Part shown: one piece after another, positions 33,365 through 42,654 of the stretch
Numbering within the stretch: position 1 is the stretch's first letter
Layout: each line of letters opens with the position of its first letter
NCBI GenBank assembly: GCA_000283575.1
Contig: AP012044.1
Location: 1,798,001-1,862,000, forward strand
Direction: 5' to 3'
Length of the DNA: 64,000 bases
Source: Oscillibacter valericigenes Sjm18-20
Lineage (GTDB): Bacteria; Bacillota; Clostridia; Oscillospirales; Oscillospiraceae
Notes under the pieces: generated by a model
What the model was told of the DNA's origin: nothing
Seen by the model: the letters and a program-made list of their open reading frames with translations, nothing else
The model's database searches: none
Program-made: the position numbers and the translations under genes

Positions 33365-35803
33365 ATGGAGCTGACAACCTGGAATATTCCTGTTCTGGCC
33401 CTGCGGGGCCTGACGGTATTTCCCCATATGAATTTGACCTTCGACGTGGAGCGGCCCATTTCCATTGCTGCACTGAGCCGGGCCATGGAGACGGATCAGG
33501 AGATTTTCCTGGTGACGCAGAAGGAGCTGGGAACGGCGATACCGGAGGAAAAGGACCTGTACCGGGTGGGTACCGTGTCCCACATCTCTCAGGTCCTTCG
33601 CGTGTCCGAGGGGAGTGTCCGCGTGATGGTGGAGGGCGGCCGCAGGGCGCGTATGAAGCGCCTGTGGCAGTCTGAGCCATTTTTACAGGCCAATGTGGAG
33701 GCGCTTCCGGAGCAGAAGGACTCCGAGGCATTTTTACACAGCGCTCGCACAGAGGCTCTTCTGCGGCAGACCACCGTGCTGTTTGAGGAGTATGCCGGAC
33801 GGGCGCCCGCCGTACCGGACGGAGTGAAAGCTCAGGTGCTGGACAGCCGGGACCCCGGGTATCTCGCGGATTTTCTGGCCCAGAACATCCAGCTGCGGAC
33901 AGAAGAGCGGCAGAGCATTCTGGAGGAGCCGTCCTCCTACATCCGTCTGCGGAAGCTGAACGAATTTCTGGCGCGGGAAAACAACGTGCTGGCCTTCGAG
34001 GGGGAGATGGAGGACAAAGTCCGTTCCCAGCTGGCCCGGTCCCAGAGAGAGCAGATCCTGCGCGCCCAGATTCGGGTGATGCAGGGGGAACTGGGTGAGA
34101 ACGATGACGGCGACGACGAGCTGGAGGATTACCGTATGCGCATCCTCCAATTGGAGCTGCCGGAGGATACGGAAGCCCACCTGATGAAAGAGGTGGATAA
34201 GCTGGCGAAGCAGCCTTACTCCAGCGCCGAGAGCGCGGTTATACGCAACTATCTGGACGTGTGCCTGGCAATGCCTTGGAATACCACAACCAAGGAGCGG
34301 CTGAACGTGGAAACAGCCAGAAGAATTTTGGATAAAGACCACTACGGTCTGGACAAGGTAAAGCAGCGGATTGTGGAGACCATTGCCGTCCGGCAGATGA
34401 ACCCGGAGGGGAAGGGGCAGATCCTCTGTCTGGTGGGTCCTCCCGGCGTGGGCAAGACTTCCATTGCCGTCAGTGTTGCCAAGGCATTGAACCGGAAGTT
34501 GGCCCGGCTGAGTTTGGGCGGCGTCCGGGACGAGGCGGATATCCGGGGCCATCGGAAGACCTACATAGGCTCCATGCCCGGCCGCATTATCGAGGCCATC
34601 AGCCGCAGCAAGTCTATGAACCCGTTGCTGTTGCTGGACGAGATCGACAAGCTGGGCAACGATTACCGGGGCGATCCGGCTTCGGCCCTGCTGGAGGTTC
34701 TGGACAGCGAACAGAACTACGACTTCCGGGACCACTTTATGGAAATTCCAGTGGATTTGAGCAAGGTCATGTTTATCACCACTGCCAACACCACCGAGAC
34801 CATCCCCCGGCCTTTGCTGGATCGGATGGAGGTGATTGAGTTGGGCAGCTATACCGACGAGGAAAAGCTGCAGATTGCCAAAAATCACCTACTTCCCAAG
34901 CAGCTGAAGGAGCACGGGCTGAAAAAATCTCAGCTCCGGGTGGATGACGGGGCTTTCCGCGCGCTGATCCGGGATTACACAAGGGAGTCCGGTGTTCGCG
35001 TTTTGGAGCGGCGGATCGCGGCTCTATGCCGCAAGGCGGACGTCCGCCTGCTGACCACCGGCGTGAAGCGTGTCACCGTAACGGAAAAGGACCTGCACGA
35101 GTTGCTGGATATGTCCCCCTATTCTCCTGCACTCCACACGGAGAGGGAGGAGGTCGGCGTGGTCAACGGCCTTGCGTGGACCGAGGTCGGAGGCGAGATA
35201 CTGGAGGTCGAGGTCAACGTGATGGACGGCACCGGAAAGCTGGAGTTGACCGGCAACCTGGGCGACGTGATGAAGGAATCCGTCCAGGCGGCGCTGAGCT
35301 GTCTTCGCAGCCGGGTGGAAACCTATGAGATCGACCCGGAATTTTACAAGAACAAGGATATCCACGTCCACTTCCCAGAGGGAGCCGTTCCCAAGGATGG
35401 ACCCTCCGCGGGTATCGCCGTCGCCACCGCGCTGTGCTCGGCCCTCACCGGACGGAAGATTCGGGCTGGACTGGCCATGACGGGAGAGATTACCCTGCGG
35501 GGCCGGGTGCTGCCCATCGGCGGACTGAAGGAGAAGACCATGGCGGCGTTACGCAATGGGATCAGGACGGTTCTGATTCCGGTGGACAATGTGCGGGATC
35601 TGGAGCAGATCGACCAAATCGTCCGCGCCGCGCTGAAATTCGTCCCCGTGAGCAATGTGGACGAGGTGCTAAGCCGGGCTCTGTGCCAGACCGCGGTCCA
35701 AAGGGAGAGTCGAGCGGAAAAAGTGCCCGAATCTCAGAAACAGTTGCCGGTGGCGGCATTCGCCCCCGCGCGGGAAAACGGCGGAGATGCGCTGCGGCAG
35801 TGA
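33365..35803 (+). CDS. lon: ATP-dependent protease La
   Basis: The 812-residue protein has a LAN N-domain (residues 1-200, LALRGLTVFPHMNLTFDV), AAA+ module with Walker A GPPGVGKTSIA (about residue 360) and the C-terminal S16 peptidase with the Ser-Lys dyad (KDGPSAGIAVATALCSALTG; later Lys in GGLKEKTMAAL). Lon degrades misfolded and regulatory proteins. The extra C-terminal about 30 residues are disordered. It precedes engB, as in Bacillus (lonA-ysxC). Confidence 0.97.
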   Translation: MELTTWNIPVLALRGLTVFPHMNLTFDVERPISIAALSRAMETDQEIFLVTQKELGTAIPEEKDLYRVGTVSHISQVLRVSEGSVRVMVEGGRRARMKRLWQSEPFLQANVEALPEQKDSEAFLHSARTEALLRQTTVLFEEYAGRAPAVPDGVKAQVLDSRDPGYLADFLAQNIQLRTEERQSILEEPSSYIRLRKLNEFLARENNVLAFEGEMEDKVRSQLARSQREQILRAQIRVMQGELGENDDGDDELEDYRMRILQLELPEDTEAHLMKEVDKLAKQPYSSAESAVIRNYLDVCLAMPWNTTTKERLNVETARRILDKDHYGLDKVKQRIVETIAVRQMNPEGKGQILCLVGPPGVGKTSIAVSVAKALNRKLARLSLGGVRDEADIRGHRKTYIGSMPGRIIEAISRSKSMNPLLLLDEIDKLGNDYRGDPASALLEVLDSEQNYDFRDHFMEIPVDLSKVMFITTANTTETIPRPLLDRMEVIELGSYTDEEKLQIAKNHLLPKQLKEHGLKKSQLRVDDGAFRALIRDYTRESGVRVLERRIAALCRKADVRLLTTGVKRVTVTEKDLHELLDMSPYSPALHTEREEVGVVNGLAWTEVGGEILEVEVNVMDGTGKLELTGNLGDVMKESVQAALSCLRSRVETYEIDPEFYKNKDIHVHFPEGAVPKDGPSAGIAVATALCSALTGRKIRAGLAMTGEITLRGRVLPIGGLKEKTMAALRNGIRTVLIPVDNVRDLEQIDQIVRAALKFVPVSNVDEVLSRALCQTAVQRESRAEKVPESQKQLPVAAFAPARENGGDALRQ

Positions 35804-35882
35804 GGGCGCGTCTGGCCCGCCTCTTTGTTTAGACAGGGGCGGGGCATTCAAGAACAAACGGAAGTAAGGAGGTGATTGCCCA

Positions 35883-36473
35883 GTGAATTTTACAAAAGCG
35901 GAGTTTGCCCGTTCTGCGGCGGACCCGAAGGACTTCCTGCGGGACGGTCTGCCCCAGATGGCCTTTGCAGGCCGGTCCAACGTGGGCAAGTCCTCGGTCA
36001 TCAACCGTCTGGTGGGCCGGAAGAATCTGGCCTACGTGGGTGCGACGCCGGGGAAGACCACCCAGATCAACTATTTTAAGGTGGACGGCAGGGCGTGGCT
36101 GGTGGACTTGCCGGGTTACGGCTACGCAAAAGTGAGCCGGTCGGAAAAAGAGCGGTGGGGGCGCCTGATGGAGCGGTATTTTCAGGACGAGGGCGATATC
36201 CTCACCGTGGGCGTACTGATCGTGGACGCCCGCCACAAACCCACCGACGACGACGTCACCATGTACAACTGGTTCCGGGAGAGCGGATGTCCGGAGATCG
36301 TGGCGGCCAACAAGCTGGATAAGCTGAAGGCCCGGGAGGTGGAACCCAATCTGGCCCTCATCCGCCAGACCCTGGAAATGGCGGACGACGAACCGCTGGT
36401 GCCTTTCTCCGCGGAAAAGGGCACGGGCCGGGAGCAGCTGATCGCGCTGTTGGAAGCGGTCTGTGGAAAATAG
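35883..36473 (+). CDS. engB: Ribosome biogenesis GTPase YsxC/EngB
   Basis: The 196-residue GTPase assists late 50S assembly. Motifs: G1 AGRSNVGKSSVINRL, G2 TPGKTTQINYF, G3 DLPGYGYA and G4 ANKLDKLK. GTG 35883 follows AAGGAGGTGATTGCCC. It is the last gene of the quality-control block, with the yjdF riboswitch starting about 15 bases later. Confidence 0.96.
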   Translation: MNFTKAEFARSAADPKDFLRDGLPQMAFAGRSNVGKSSVINRLVGRKNLAYVGATPGKTTQINYFKVDGRAWLVDLPGYGYAKVSRSEKERWGRLMERYFQDEGDILTVGVLIVDARHKPTDDDVTMYNWFRESGCPEIVAANKLDKLKAREVEPNLALIRQTLEMADDEPLVPFSAEKGTGREQLIALLEAVCGK

Positions 36474-36485
36474 AAAATTGAATAC

Positions 36486-36602
36486 GCTGCAAGGATAAAA
36501 ACACGTCCCGGTAGGTAGTCCGGGAGTACCTTTTGGGTATCAGTAACCTGCCTCCTTTGGTTGTCCGTTCCCTGCACGGAAGATTTTAAAGGAGGAATGG
36601 AT
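36486..36602 (+). ncRNA. yjdF riboswitch
   Basis: The leader of yjdF holds a CCCGG...CCGGG hairpin (GTCCCGGTAGGTAGTCCGGG), the ACCTTTTGGGTATCAGTAACC stretch (split: ACCTTTTGGGT and ATCAGTAACC) and a terminal stem in which CCTCCTTT (36551-36558) can pair with AAAGGAGG (36588-36595), the ribosome binding site of yjdF. This layout fits the yjdF motif RNA, known to bind azaaromatic compounds and regulate translation. Ligand binding would decide whether the Shine-Dalgarno is free. Confidence 0.85.
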
Positions 36603-37025
36603 ATGGCAGCGTCCATGTCAAAACTGACGGTTTTCTTTGAGGAACCTTTCTGGGTCGGTCTATATGAGCGGCAGGAGGGCGGAAAATATGAGGTGAGTCG
36701 GATCGTTTTTGGCGCGGAGCCGAAGGACCGTGAGGTCCTGAATTTCCTGCTCACTAATTGGAACCGGCTGCGGTTCTGCCCTTCCGTGGAGGCGGCGGAG
36801 CCGGAGGAGCGTCACGTCAATCCCAAGCGGATGCAGAGGATAATCCAAAAGCAGACCCGTCAGGAGGGCCGCGTCGGGACCAAGGCCCAGCAGGCGCTGA
36901 ACCTCCAGCGAGAGCAGGGAAAGCGGGAGCGCAGGACCCGTTCCCGGGAGCAGCGGGAGGCAGAAAAAGAGCGTCAGTTTGCCCTGCGGGAGGAAAAACA
37001 CAGGGAAAAGCACAGGGGGCATTGA
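36603..37025 (+). CDS. yjdF: YjdF family protein
   Basis: The 140-residue product (MAASMSKLTVFFEEPFWVGL) has the conserved YjdF N-terminal domain (residues 5-60: FEEPFWVGLYERQEGGKYEV, VLNFLLTNWNRLRF) and a highly charged, helical C-terminal tail (residues 80-140). Its function is unknown; the linkage to an azaaromatic-sensing riboswitch suggests a role in handling such toxic aromatic compounds. ATG 36603 has AAAGGAGG seven bases upstream; 36597 is an in-frame alternative. Confidence 0.88.
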   Translation: MAASMSKLTVFFEEPFWVGLYERQEGGKYEVSRIVFGAEPKDREVLNFLLTNWNRLRFCPSVEAAEPEERHVNPKRMQRIIQKQTRQEGRVGTKAQQALNLQREQGKRERRTRSREQREAEKERQFALREEKHREKHRGH

Positions 37026-37042
37026 GCCCCCTGCGCTTTTTT
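37013..37042 (+). terminator. Terminator overlapping the yjdF stop
   Basis: CAGGGGGC-ATTGA-GCCCCCTG, then CGC and T6. The stem starts inside the last yjdF codons. The 240 bases that follow (to 37280) show no convincing gene. Confidence 0.88.
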
Positions 37043-37279
37043 ACTCCGGCGTGTCCGGATGGAGGCGCTCAGGAAACTGTGCGTTTCACCTTCGCAGGCA
37101 ACTATAGACGGACACAGCGGCGGTGCAGTCTGCCACGCAGGTACTGCTGGAACGGTAGGCTGTTCTTTTCAACAGGCCCATTCAAACGGCGGATGGTTTG
37201 AAGTTTGTCAGAAGAGCGGTTTTGAAACATGCCGATTTTTTTATTCCGGGCTTTTTCTTGAAAAAACTTTGTTTTCCCC

Positions 37280-37308
37280 TTTCCAAAGGCCGTGAAATTT
37301 GGTAGAAT
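37280..37308 (+). promoter_or_regulatory. Probable promoter of the pyrH operon
   Basis: TTTCCA (37280-37285), 17-base spacer, TAGAAT (37303-37308). The -35 element is weak; the position just before pyrH supports it. Confidence 0.42.
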
Positions 37309-37340
37309 AACACCATATGAATACGATGGAGGTTTGCAAA

Positions 37341-38057
37341 ATGGCAAAACCTGTATACAAGCGCGTCCTGCTGAAGATCAGCGGGGAGGCGCTGGCCGGA
37401 GACAAGCACACCGGTCTGGATTTTGAGGTGATCGGCAGAGTCTGCGATGTTATCGGGCGGTGCATTGCCATGGGCGTTCAGGTGGGCGTCGTGGTGGGCG
37501 GCGGCAACTTCTGGCGCGGCGTCAAGGACGGCGGCGGAAAGATGGAGCGCACCCGGGCCGACCATATGGGGATGCTGGCCACGGTTTTAAACTGCCTGGC
37601 GGTGGCTGATGTGATGGAGCAAAAGGGCATGGAGGTCCGGGTGCAGACCGCTGTTGAGATGCGGTCCTTTGCCGAACCCTACATCCGCTCTAAGGCCATC
37701 CGTCATATGGAAAAGAGCCGTGTTGTGATTTTCGGCTGCGGCACCGGAAACCCGTTTTTCTCCACGGATACCGCCGCGGTTTTGCGGGCGGCTGAAATTG
37801 GTGCGGACGTGATCCTTCTTGCCAAGAATGTGGACGGCGTGTATTCCGCCGACCCGGTAAAGGACCCCTCCGCAGTAAAATACGACTCCATTACCTATGA
37901 CGATGTGCTGGCTCAGCACCTGATGGTGATGGACTCCACGGCTACGTCGCTGTCTATGGACAACCATATTCCCGTGCTTTTATTTGCACTGAGGGACCCT
38001 GAAAATATTATCCGCGCCGTGTGCGGGGAAAAAATTGGAACGATTGTAAAGGAGTGA
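37341..38057 (+). CDS. pyrH: UMP kinase
   Basis: The 238-residue enzyme phosphorylates UMP to UDP. Motifs: [11 protein letters not shown] at the N-terminus, [39 protein letters not shown] and [11 protein letters not shown] 37341 follows TGGAGGT. It heads the pyrH-frr-uppS-cdsA-dxr-rseP-ispG-polC operon; frr follows after five bases. Confidence 0.97.
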   Translation: MAKPVYKRVLLKISGEALAGDKHTGLDFEVIGRVCDVIGRCIAMGVQVGVVVGGGNFWRGVKDGGGKMERTRADHMGMLATVLNCLAVADVMEQKGMEVRVQTAVEMRSFAEPYIRSKAIRHMEKSRVVIFGCGTGNPFFSTDTAAVLRAAEIGADVILLAKNVDGVYSADPVKDPSAVKYDSITYDDVLAQHLMVMDSTATSLSMDNHIPVLLFALRDPENIIRAVCGEKIGTIVKE

Positions 38058-38062
38058 CCATC

Positions 38063-38620
38063 ATGCAGAAAGAGGATTACAAACTCTACGAGGACAAGAT
38101 GAAAAAGAGCATCGAATCCGTGGCCGCGGATTTTGCCGCCGTGCGGGCGGGCCGGGCCAACGCCGCTGTGCTGGACCGCATTACCGTGGATTACTACGGG
38201 ACGCCCACGCCCATTCAGCAAATTGCGTCCATCGCCTCTCCGGACCCCCGGTCCCTGGTGATCCAACCCTGGGATACCACGGCGGTGAAGTCCATTGAAA
38301 GGGCGATCCAGAACTCGGATCTGGGCATTAACCCCCAGAACGATGGAAAGAGCCTGCGTCTGAGCTTTCCCCAGCTGACGGAGGAGCGCCGCAAGGAGTT
38401 GGTGAAACAGATTCATAAATACACCGAAAGCGGCAAGGTGGCCATCCGCAATATCCGCCGGGATGCTGTGGAGGTATTCAAAAAAGCGGAGAAGGCCACG
38501 GACATTACCGAGGACGATCTGAAGCAGGCGGAGAAGGATCTTCAGAAAATGACGGACGAGAGCTGCAAGAAGCTGGATGAGATGCTGGCGTCCAAGGAAA
38601 AGGAATTGATGGCGGTCTGA
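38063..38620 (+). CDS. frr: Ribosome recycling factor
   Basis: The 185-residue factor splits post-termination ribosomes with EF-G. Family segments: FAAVRAGRANAAVLDRITVD, YGTPTPIQQIASI and KVAIRNIRRDAVE. The long coiled-coil arm occupies both ends. AAGGAGTGA precedes ATG 38063; the stop overlaps the uppS start. Confidence 0.97.
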   Translation: MQKEDYKLYEDKMKKSIESVAADFAAVRAGRANAAVLDRITVDYYGTPTPIQQIASIASPDPRSLVIQPWDTTAVKSIERAIQNSDLGINPQNDGKSLRLSFPQLTEERRKELVKQIHKYTESGKVAIRNIRRDAVEVFKKAEKATDITEDDLKQAEKDLQKMTDESCKKLDEMLASKEKELMAV

Positions 38621-39372
38621 TGGCAAACGAACTTTCCGGCAAGCTGGCGGGGCAGGTGGACAAAAGCCGCCTGCCTCGCCATATTGCTATTATTATGGAC
38701 GGCAACGGCCGCTGGGCGACAAAGCGGGGCCTGCCCCGCACCGCCGGACACAAGGCCGGGGCGGAGACTTTTCGAAAAATTGCGACCTACTGCAAGAATC
38801 TGGGCGTTCAATACCTGACGGTGTACGCTTTCTCCACGGAGAACTGGAAGCGGTCGGAGACGGAAGTGGGTGCTATCATGGCGCTTTTGAAAAAATATCT
38901 GCTGGAGGCCATCGATTCTATGGAGAAAGACAGCATCCGGCTGAAATTTTTCGGCGACATGACGCCCATTACCCCGGAGCTTCGGGCTCTGGCCCGGGAG
39001 ACGGACGGGATTACCAAACATCTTGATCGGCGGGATTTTCAGGCCAATATCTGCCTGAACTACGGCGGGCGGGATGAGATTTTGCGGGCTGCCCGGCGCT
39101 TTGCCGCCGACTGCGCCGCGGGGATACGGAAACCGGAAGACTTGGACGAGGCCGGTTTTTCCGGATATCTGGACAGCGCGGGGATTCCGGATCCGGAGCT
39201 AATCATACGCCCCAGCGGGGAACTGCGGCTGAGCAATTTCCTGCTGTGGCAGAGTGCCTATTCGGAATTCTACTGCACGGACACCCTCTGGCCGGACTTT
39301 GACGAGGGAGAGATCAACCGGGCCGTGGCGGCCTATCAGAAGAGGGACCGCCGGTTTGGCGGCGTGAAGTAG
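38620..39372 (+). CDS. uppS: Undecaprenyl diphosphate synthase
   Basis: The 250-residue cis-prenyltransferase makes the lipid carrier for peptidoglycan. Signature HIAIIMDGNGRWATKRGL (catalytic Asp in MDGNGRW), GHKAGAE and the C-terminal RPSGELRLSNFLLWQSAYSE. It overlaps frr by one base (TGATG) and is followed by cdsA. Confidence 0.97.
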   Translation: MANELSGKLAGQVDKSRLPRHIAIIMDGNGRWATKRGLPRTAGHKAGAETFRKIATYCKNLGVQYLTVYAFSTENWKRSETEVGAIMALLKKYLLEAIDSMEKDSIRLKFFGDMTPITPELRALARETDGITKHLDRRDFQANICLNYGGRDEILRAARRFAADCAAGIRKPEDLDEAGFSGYLDSAGIPDPELIIRPSGELRLSNFLLWQSAYSEFYCTDTLWPDFDEGEINRAVAAYQKRDRRFGGVK

Positions 39373-39400
39373 AAATACTTTACAGATAAGGACGGATCGT

Positions 39401-40243
39401 ATGTTCAAACGAGTGATGGTGGCCGTGATCGGTATCCCGGCGTTGATCCTGATTTTGAGCTTTGCGCCGCCGGGGGCAGCTGTGCTGCTGACCATGGCCC
39501 TGTGCGGCGTGGGTGCATGGGAGCTAATGCATGCCGTGGTGGCGGGCAAGGGCGGCGATAAGCTGCTGCGGCTGACGGTGCTGGTGGCGGCGGTTACGCC
39601 CGCCATTATTTATGAGGACAAGACGCAGCAGACGCGACTGGCTGTCCTTTCGAATCTTCCACTGACGGCTACGTTGGTGCTGGCGTTTGTGCTGCTGTTG
39701 TTTCTGAGCGCGATTCTGGACTATACAGAGCAAAACCGCATCGTTTTCTCCGATGTGACTGCCGCTCTGTTTTCCGGGGCGGTGTTTCCGCTGATGCTCT
39801 CCTGCCTGCTGCTGCTGCGGCTGGAGGAGTACGGACAATTGCTTGTATTTGTGCCGCTGGGCGTTTCCTTTGGCAGCGACACTTTTGCCCTGCTGGCGGG
39901 ACTCCTGTTCGGAAAGCACAAGCTGACTCCCGTCAGCCCCAAAAAGACGGTGGAGGGGGTCGTTGGCGGTTTGCTTGGAGGCGTACTCGGGCTTTGTCTG
40001 GTAAAGGGACTCGGGCTGTGGCTGCTGGGCCTGCCGTTTTTGACCTGGGGACAGGTGGTTTTGGTCGGACTTACGGGCAGCGTGGTCAGTCAGATCGGTG
40101 ATTTGAGCTTTTCCGTCATCAAGCGGGAATTCGGCGTCAAGGATTACGGAAAGATTCTGCCGGGACACGGCGGTGTGTTGGACCGGTTCGACAGCGTGAC
40201 GTTTGTCGCGCCGTTCATTTGGCTTATTTTGAGCATACTTTAA
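39401..40243 (+). CDS. cdsA: Phosphatidate cytidylyltransferase
   Basis: The 280-residue membrane enzyme makes CDP-diacylglycerol for phospholipid synthesis. It has about seven to eight transmembrane helices and the C-terminal signature SQIGDLSFSVIKREFGVKDY, then KILPGHGGVLDRFDS with metal-binding Asp residues. It follows uppS by 28 bases in the canonical operon. Confidence 0.95.
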   Translation: MFKRVMVAVIGIPALILILSFAPPGAAVLLTMALCGVGAWELMHAVVAGKGGDKLLRLTVLVAAVTPAIIYEDKTQQTRLAVLSNLPLTATLVLAFVLLLFLSAILDYTEQNRIVFSDVTAALFSGAVFPLMLSCLLLLRLEEYGQLLVFVPLGVSFGSDTFALLAGLLFGKHKLTPVSPKKTVEGVVGGLLGGVLGLCLVKGLGLWLLGLPFLTWGQVVLVGLTGSVVSQIGDLSFSVIKREFGVKDYGKILPGHGGVLDRFDSVTFVAPFIWLILSIL

Positions 40244-40297
40244 TCTAAATCGCATCTACCCAAAGAGCATAGGCAATACGGTAAACAGGATGGTGTC

Positions 40298-41443
40298 ATG
40301 ACAAAAACGATTTCACTTTTGGGTTCCACCGGTTCCATTGGACGGCAGACGCTGGATGTGGCGGAACAATTGGGACTCTCCGTGGCGGCACTGACCGCCC
40401 GCGGAGGGAATCTGGACTTACTGGAGCGGCAGACGCGGCAGTTTCTGCCGCGTCTTGTGGCGTTGTACGACCCTGCGGCCGCAGAGGAATTCAGCGGACG
40501 TGTCAAAGATCTGAACGTAAAGGTTGCCTCCGGCCCGGAGGGATTGCTGGCGGCGGCGGCAATCGGGGATGCGGACACGGTGGTTACCGCCGTGGTGGGC
40601 ATGGTGGGACTTCGGCCCACACTGGCTGCCATCGAGCAGGGAAAACGCATCGCGCTGGCCAACAAGGAGACGCTGGTGTGCGCCGGGGAACTGGTGATGG
40701 ATGCGGCGGACCGATACGGGGCGGAGATCGTTCCGGTGGATTCGGAGCACTCCGCCATCTTCCAGTGCCTGCGTGGATGCGAGGACCGAGGGGAGATCAG
40801 ACGCCTCTTTCTGACCTGCTCCGGCGGTCCGTTTCTCGGCAGAAAATTTGAGGAACTGGAAGGCGTGACAAGGAAAGACGCATTACAGCATCCCAACTGG
40901 AAAATGGGCCCTAAAATTACGGTGGACTGTGCCACTCTCATGAATAAGGGACTGGAGGTTATTGAGGCCATGCGGCTCTATCGCCTGCCCCTCGCGCAGG
41001 TGGATGTGCTGATTCACCGGCAGAGCATCGTTCACTCCATGGTGGAGTACCGGGATGGGGCGGTGCTGGCCCAGATGGGGACGCCGGATATGCGTCTCCC
41101 CATCCGATACGCGTTCACGTATCCCGGGCGGGGGGAGAATTGGGCGGAGCCGTTGGACCTTTTAAGCTGTCCGCCGCTGACCTTCGCCGCGCCGGACCGG
41201 GAGGCATTCCCCTGCTTTGGGCTGGCGGAAGCCGCTGCGGAAGAGGGCGGAACCGCCTGTGCCGTTCTCAGCGGAGCCAACGAGGCGGCGGTGGGCCTGT
41301 TTTTGCAGGATAAGATTGGCTTTAATGATATTTCCCGGCTGGTAAAAAAGGCGCGGGAGGCCGTCCCGGTGGTATATCATCCAACCCTTGCGGATATTCT
41401 GAAAGCAGACGCCGCTGCCCGGCGTGCTGTTCTCCCGGAGTGA
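40298..41443 (+). CDS. dxr: 1-Deoxy-D-xylulose 5-phosphate reductoisomerase
   Basis: The 381-residue enzyme catalyses the first committed step of the MEP isoprenoid pathway. N-terminal NADPH site LLGSTGSIGRQTLDVAE, metal-binding VPVDSEHSAIFQCL and the flexible loop/active site HPNWKMGPKITVDCATLMNKG (split). With ispG further down it gives two MEP-pathway genes in this operon. Confidence 0.97.
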   Translation: MTKTISLLGSTGSIGRQTLDVAEQLGLSVAALTARGGNLDLLERQTRQFLPRLVALYDPAAAEEFSGRVKDLNVKVASGPEGLLAAAAIGDADTVVTAVVGMVGLRPTLAAIEQGKRIALANKETLVCAGELVMDAADRYGAEIVPVDSEHSAIFQCLRGCEDRGEIRRLFLTCSGGPFLGRKFEELEGVTRKDALQHPNWKMGPKITVDCATLMNKGLEVIEAMRLYRLPLAQVDVLIHRQSIVHSMVEYRDGAVLAQMGTPDMRLPIRYAFTYPGRGENWAEPLDLLSCPPLTFAAPDREAFPCFGLAEAAAEEGGTACAVLSGANEAAVGLFLQDKIGFNDISRLVKKAREAVPVVYHPTLADILKADAAARRAVLPE

Positions 41444-41570
41444 TGCCTGACTGCGGTGCGGCGGACCGTCCGGTTACGCCGGGGCTGGATAAAACGGCGC
41501 TTTACGCTGTGTGATCGTGCTTTGCCTCCCTCAGGGCGCGGAATTTAAGATATTTTAGTTAGGAGCATTT

Positions 41571-42641
41571 ATGACGATTGTCTATATTCTCGCGGCAATT
41601 CTCATGTTCGGCGTGCTGATCGCACTCCACGAGCTGGGGCATTTTCTGGCCGCAAAAGCCTGCGGCGTGCAGGTCAACGAGTTTTCCATCGGTATGGGTC
41701 CCGCGCTGTTCAGCCGGGAAAAGGGCGGGACTCAATATTCTCTGCGCGCATTTCCCGTAGGGGGCTACTGCGCTATGGAGGGGGAGGACGAGAACTCCGA
41801 CAATCCCCGGGCGATTAACCGCCAGGGGTACTGGAAGCAGCTTGTCATCTTTGTGGCGGGGTCCTTTTCCAACTTCCTGACGGGATTTGTGATCCTGCTG
41901 ATCCTCTATTCCGGCGCGGGAGGGTTCTATATTCCCACCATTACCGGCATTGCGCCGGAGTTCACCGCCGGCAACGGCCAGACGCTTTGCGCCGGCGATG
42001 TCCTCTGGGCCATCAACGGCGAACGGGTATATGTCAGCAGCGACGTGTCGCTGCTGATGCAGTTGAGCGGGACGGCTGAGAAGCTGGAACTGACGGTACT
42101 GCGGGACGGGGAGAAGGTGGCTGTGACCGGCATTCCCTATCAGACCTGCACGTCTCAGGACGGCAAGACCTATCAGGGTTACGGACTCTATTATGTCAAT
42201 GAGGTGGAGCCCGCCACGGTGTCCGGCAAAGTGAAAACCGCGTGGTATAATACCGTTGATTTTGTGCGGCTTGTGCGTATCAGTCTCCAGATGCTGGCGC
42301 GGGGCGACGCGGGAATCAAGGACCTCAACGGCCCGGTGGGCATCGTCTCCACCATCACCCAGGTGGGGCAGGAGTCGGAAAGCGCCTTGGACGCCTTGGA
42401 AAATATTCTTTATTTCACGGCGCTGATCGCTGTGAATCTGGCGGTGATGAACCTGCTGCCTCTTCCGGCGCTGGACGGCGGGCGGGTGCTATTTTTGACG
42501 GTGGATGCTGTCACCATGGTTCTGTTCAGAAAGCGTATCCCAGAGAAGTACGAATCCGCCGTCAATTTCGGGGGTTTGGTGGTTCTGCTGGGGTTCATGC
42601 TGCTGGTGACGCTTCAGGACGTGTCGAAGCTGTTTCATTGA
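41571..42641 (+). CDS. rseP: Site-2 protease RseP/RasP family
   Basis: The 356-residue intramembrane metalloprotease has the zinc-binding HELGHFLAAKACGVQ in its first membrane helix, a PDZ domain (residues about 120-200, GDVLWAINGERVYV) and the C-terminal NLLPLPALDGGRVLF with the third ligand Asp. It cleaves anti-sigma factors and signal-peptide remnants. Upstream 127 bases are gene-free; an AGGAG site precedes ATG. Confidence 0.96.
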   Translation: MTIVYILAAILMFGVLIALHELGHFLAAKACGVQVNEFSIGMGPALFSREKGGTQYSLRAFPVGGYCAMEGEDENSDNPRAINRQGYWKQLVIFVAGSFSNFLTGFVILLILYSGAGGFYIPTITGIAPEFTAGNGQTLCAGDVLWAINGERVYVSSDVSLLMQLSGTAEKLELTVLRDGEKVAVTGIPYQTCTSQDGKTYQGYGLYYVNEVEPATVSGKVKTAWYNTVDFVRLVRISLQMLARGDAGIKDLNGPVGIVSTITQVGQESESALDALENILYFTALIAVNLAVMNLLPLPALDGGRVLFLTVDAVTMVLFRKRIPEKYESAVNFGGLVVLLGFMLLVTLQDVSKLFH

Positions 42642-42654
42642 GGGAGGTTTGCCG

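Noticed and set aside
37059..37295. 78-codon frame between yjdF and pyrH
   Set aside because: No ribosome binding site, mixed composition and overlap with the promoter region of pyrH.
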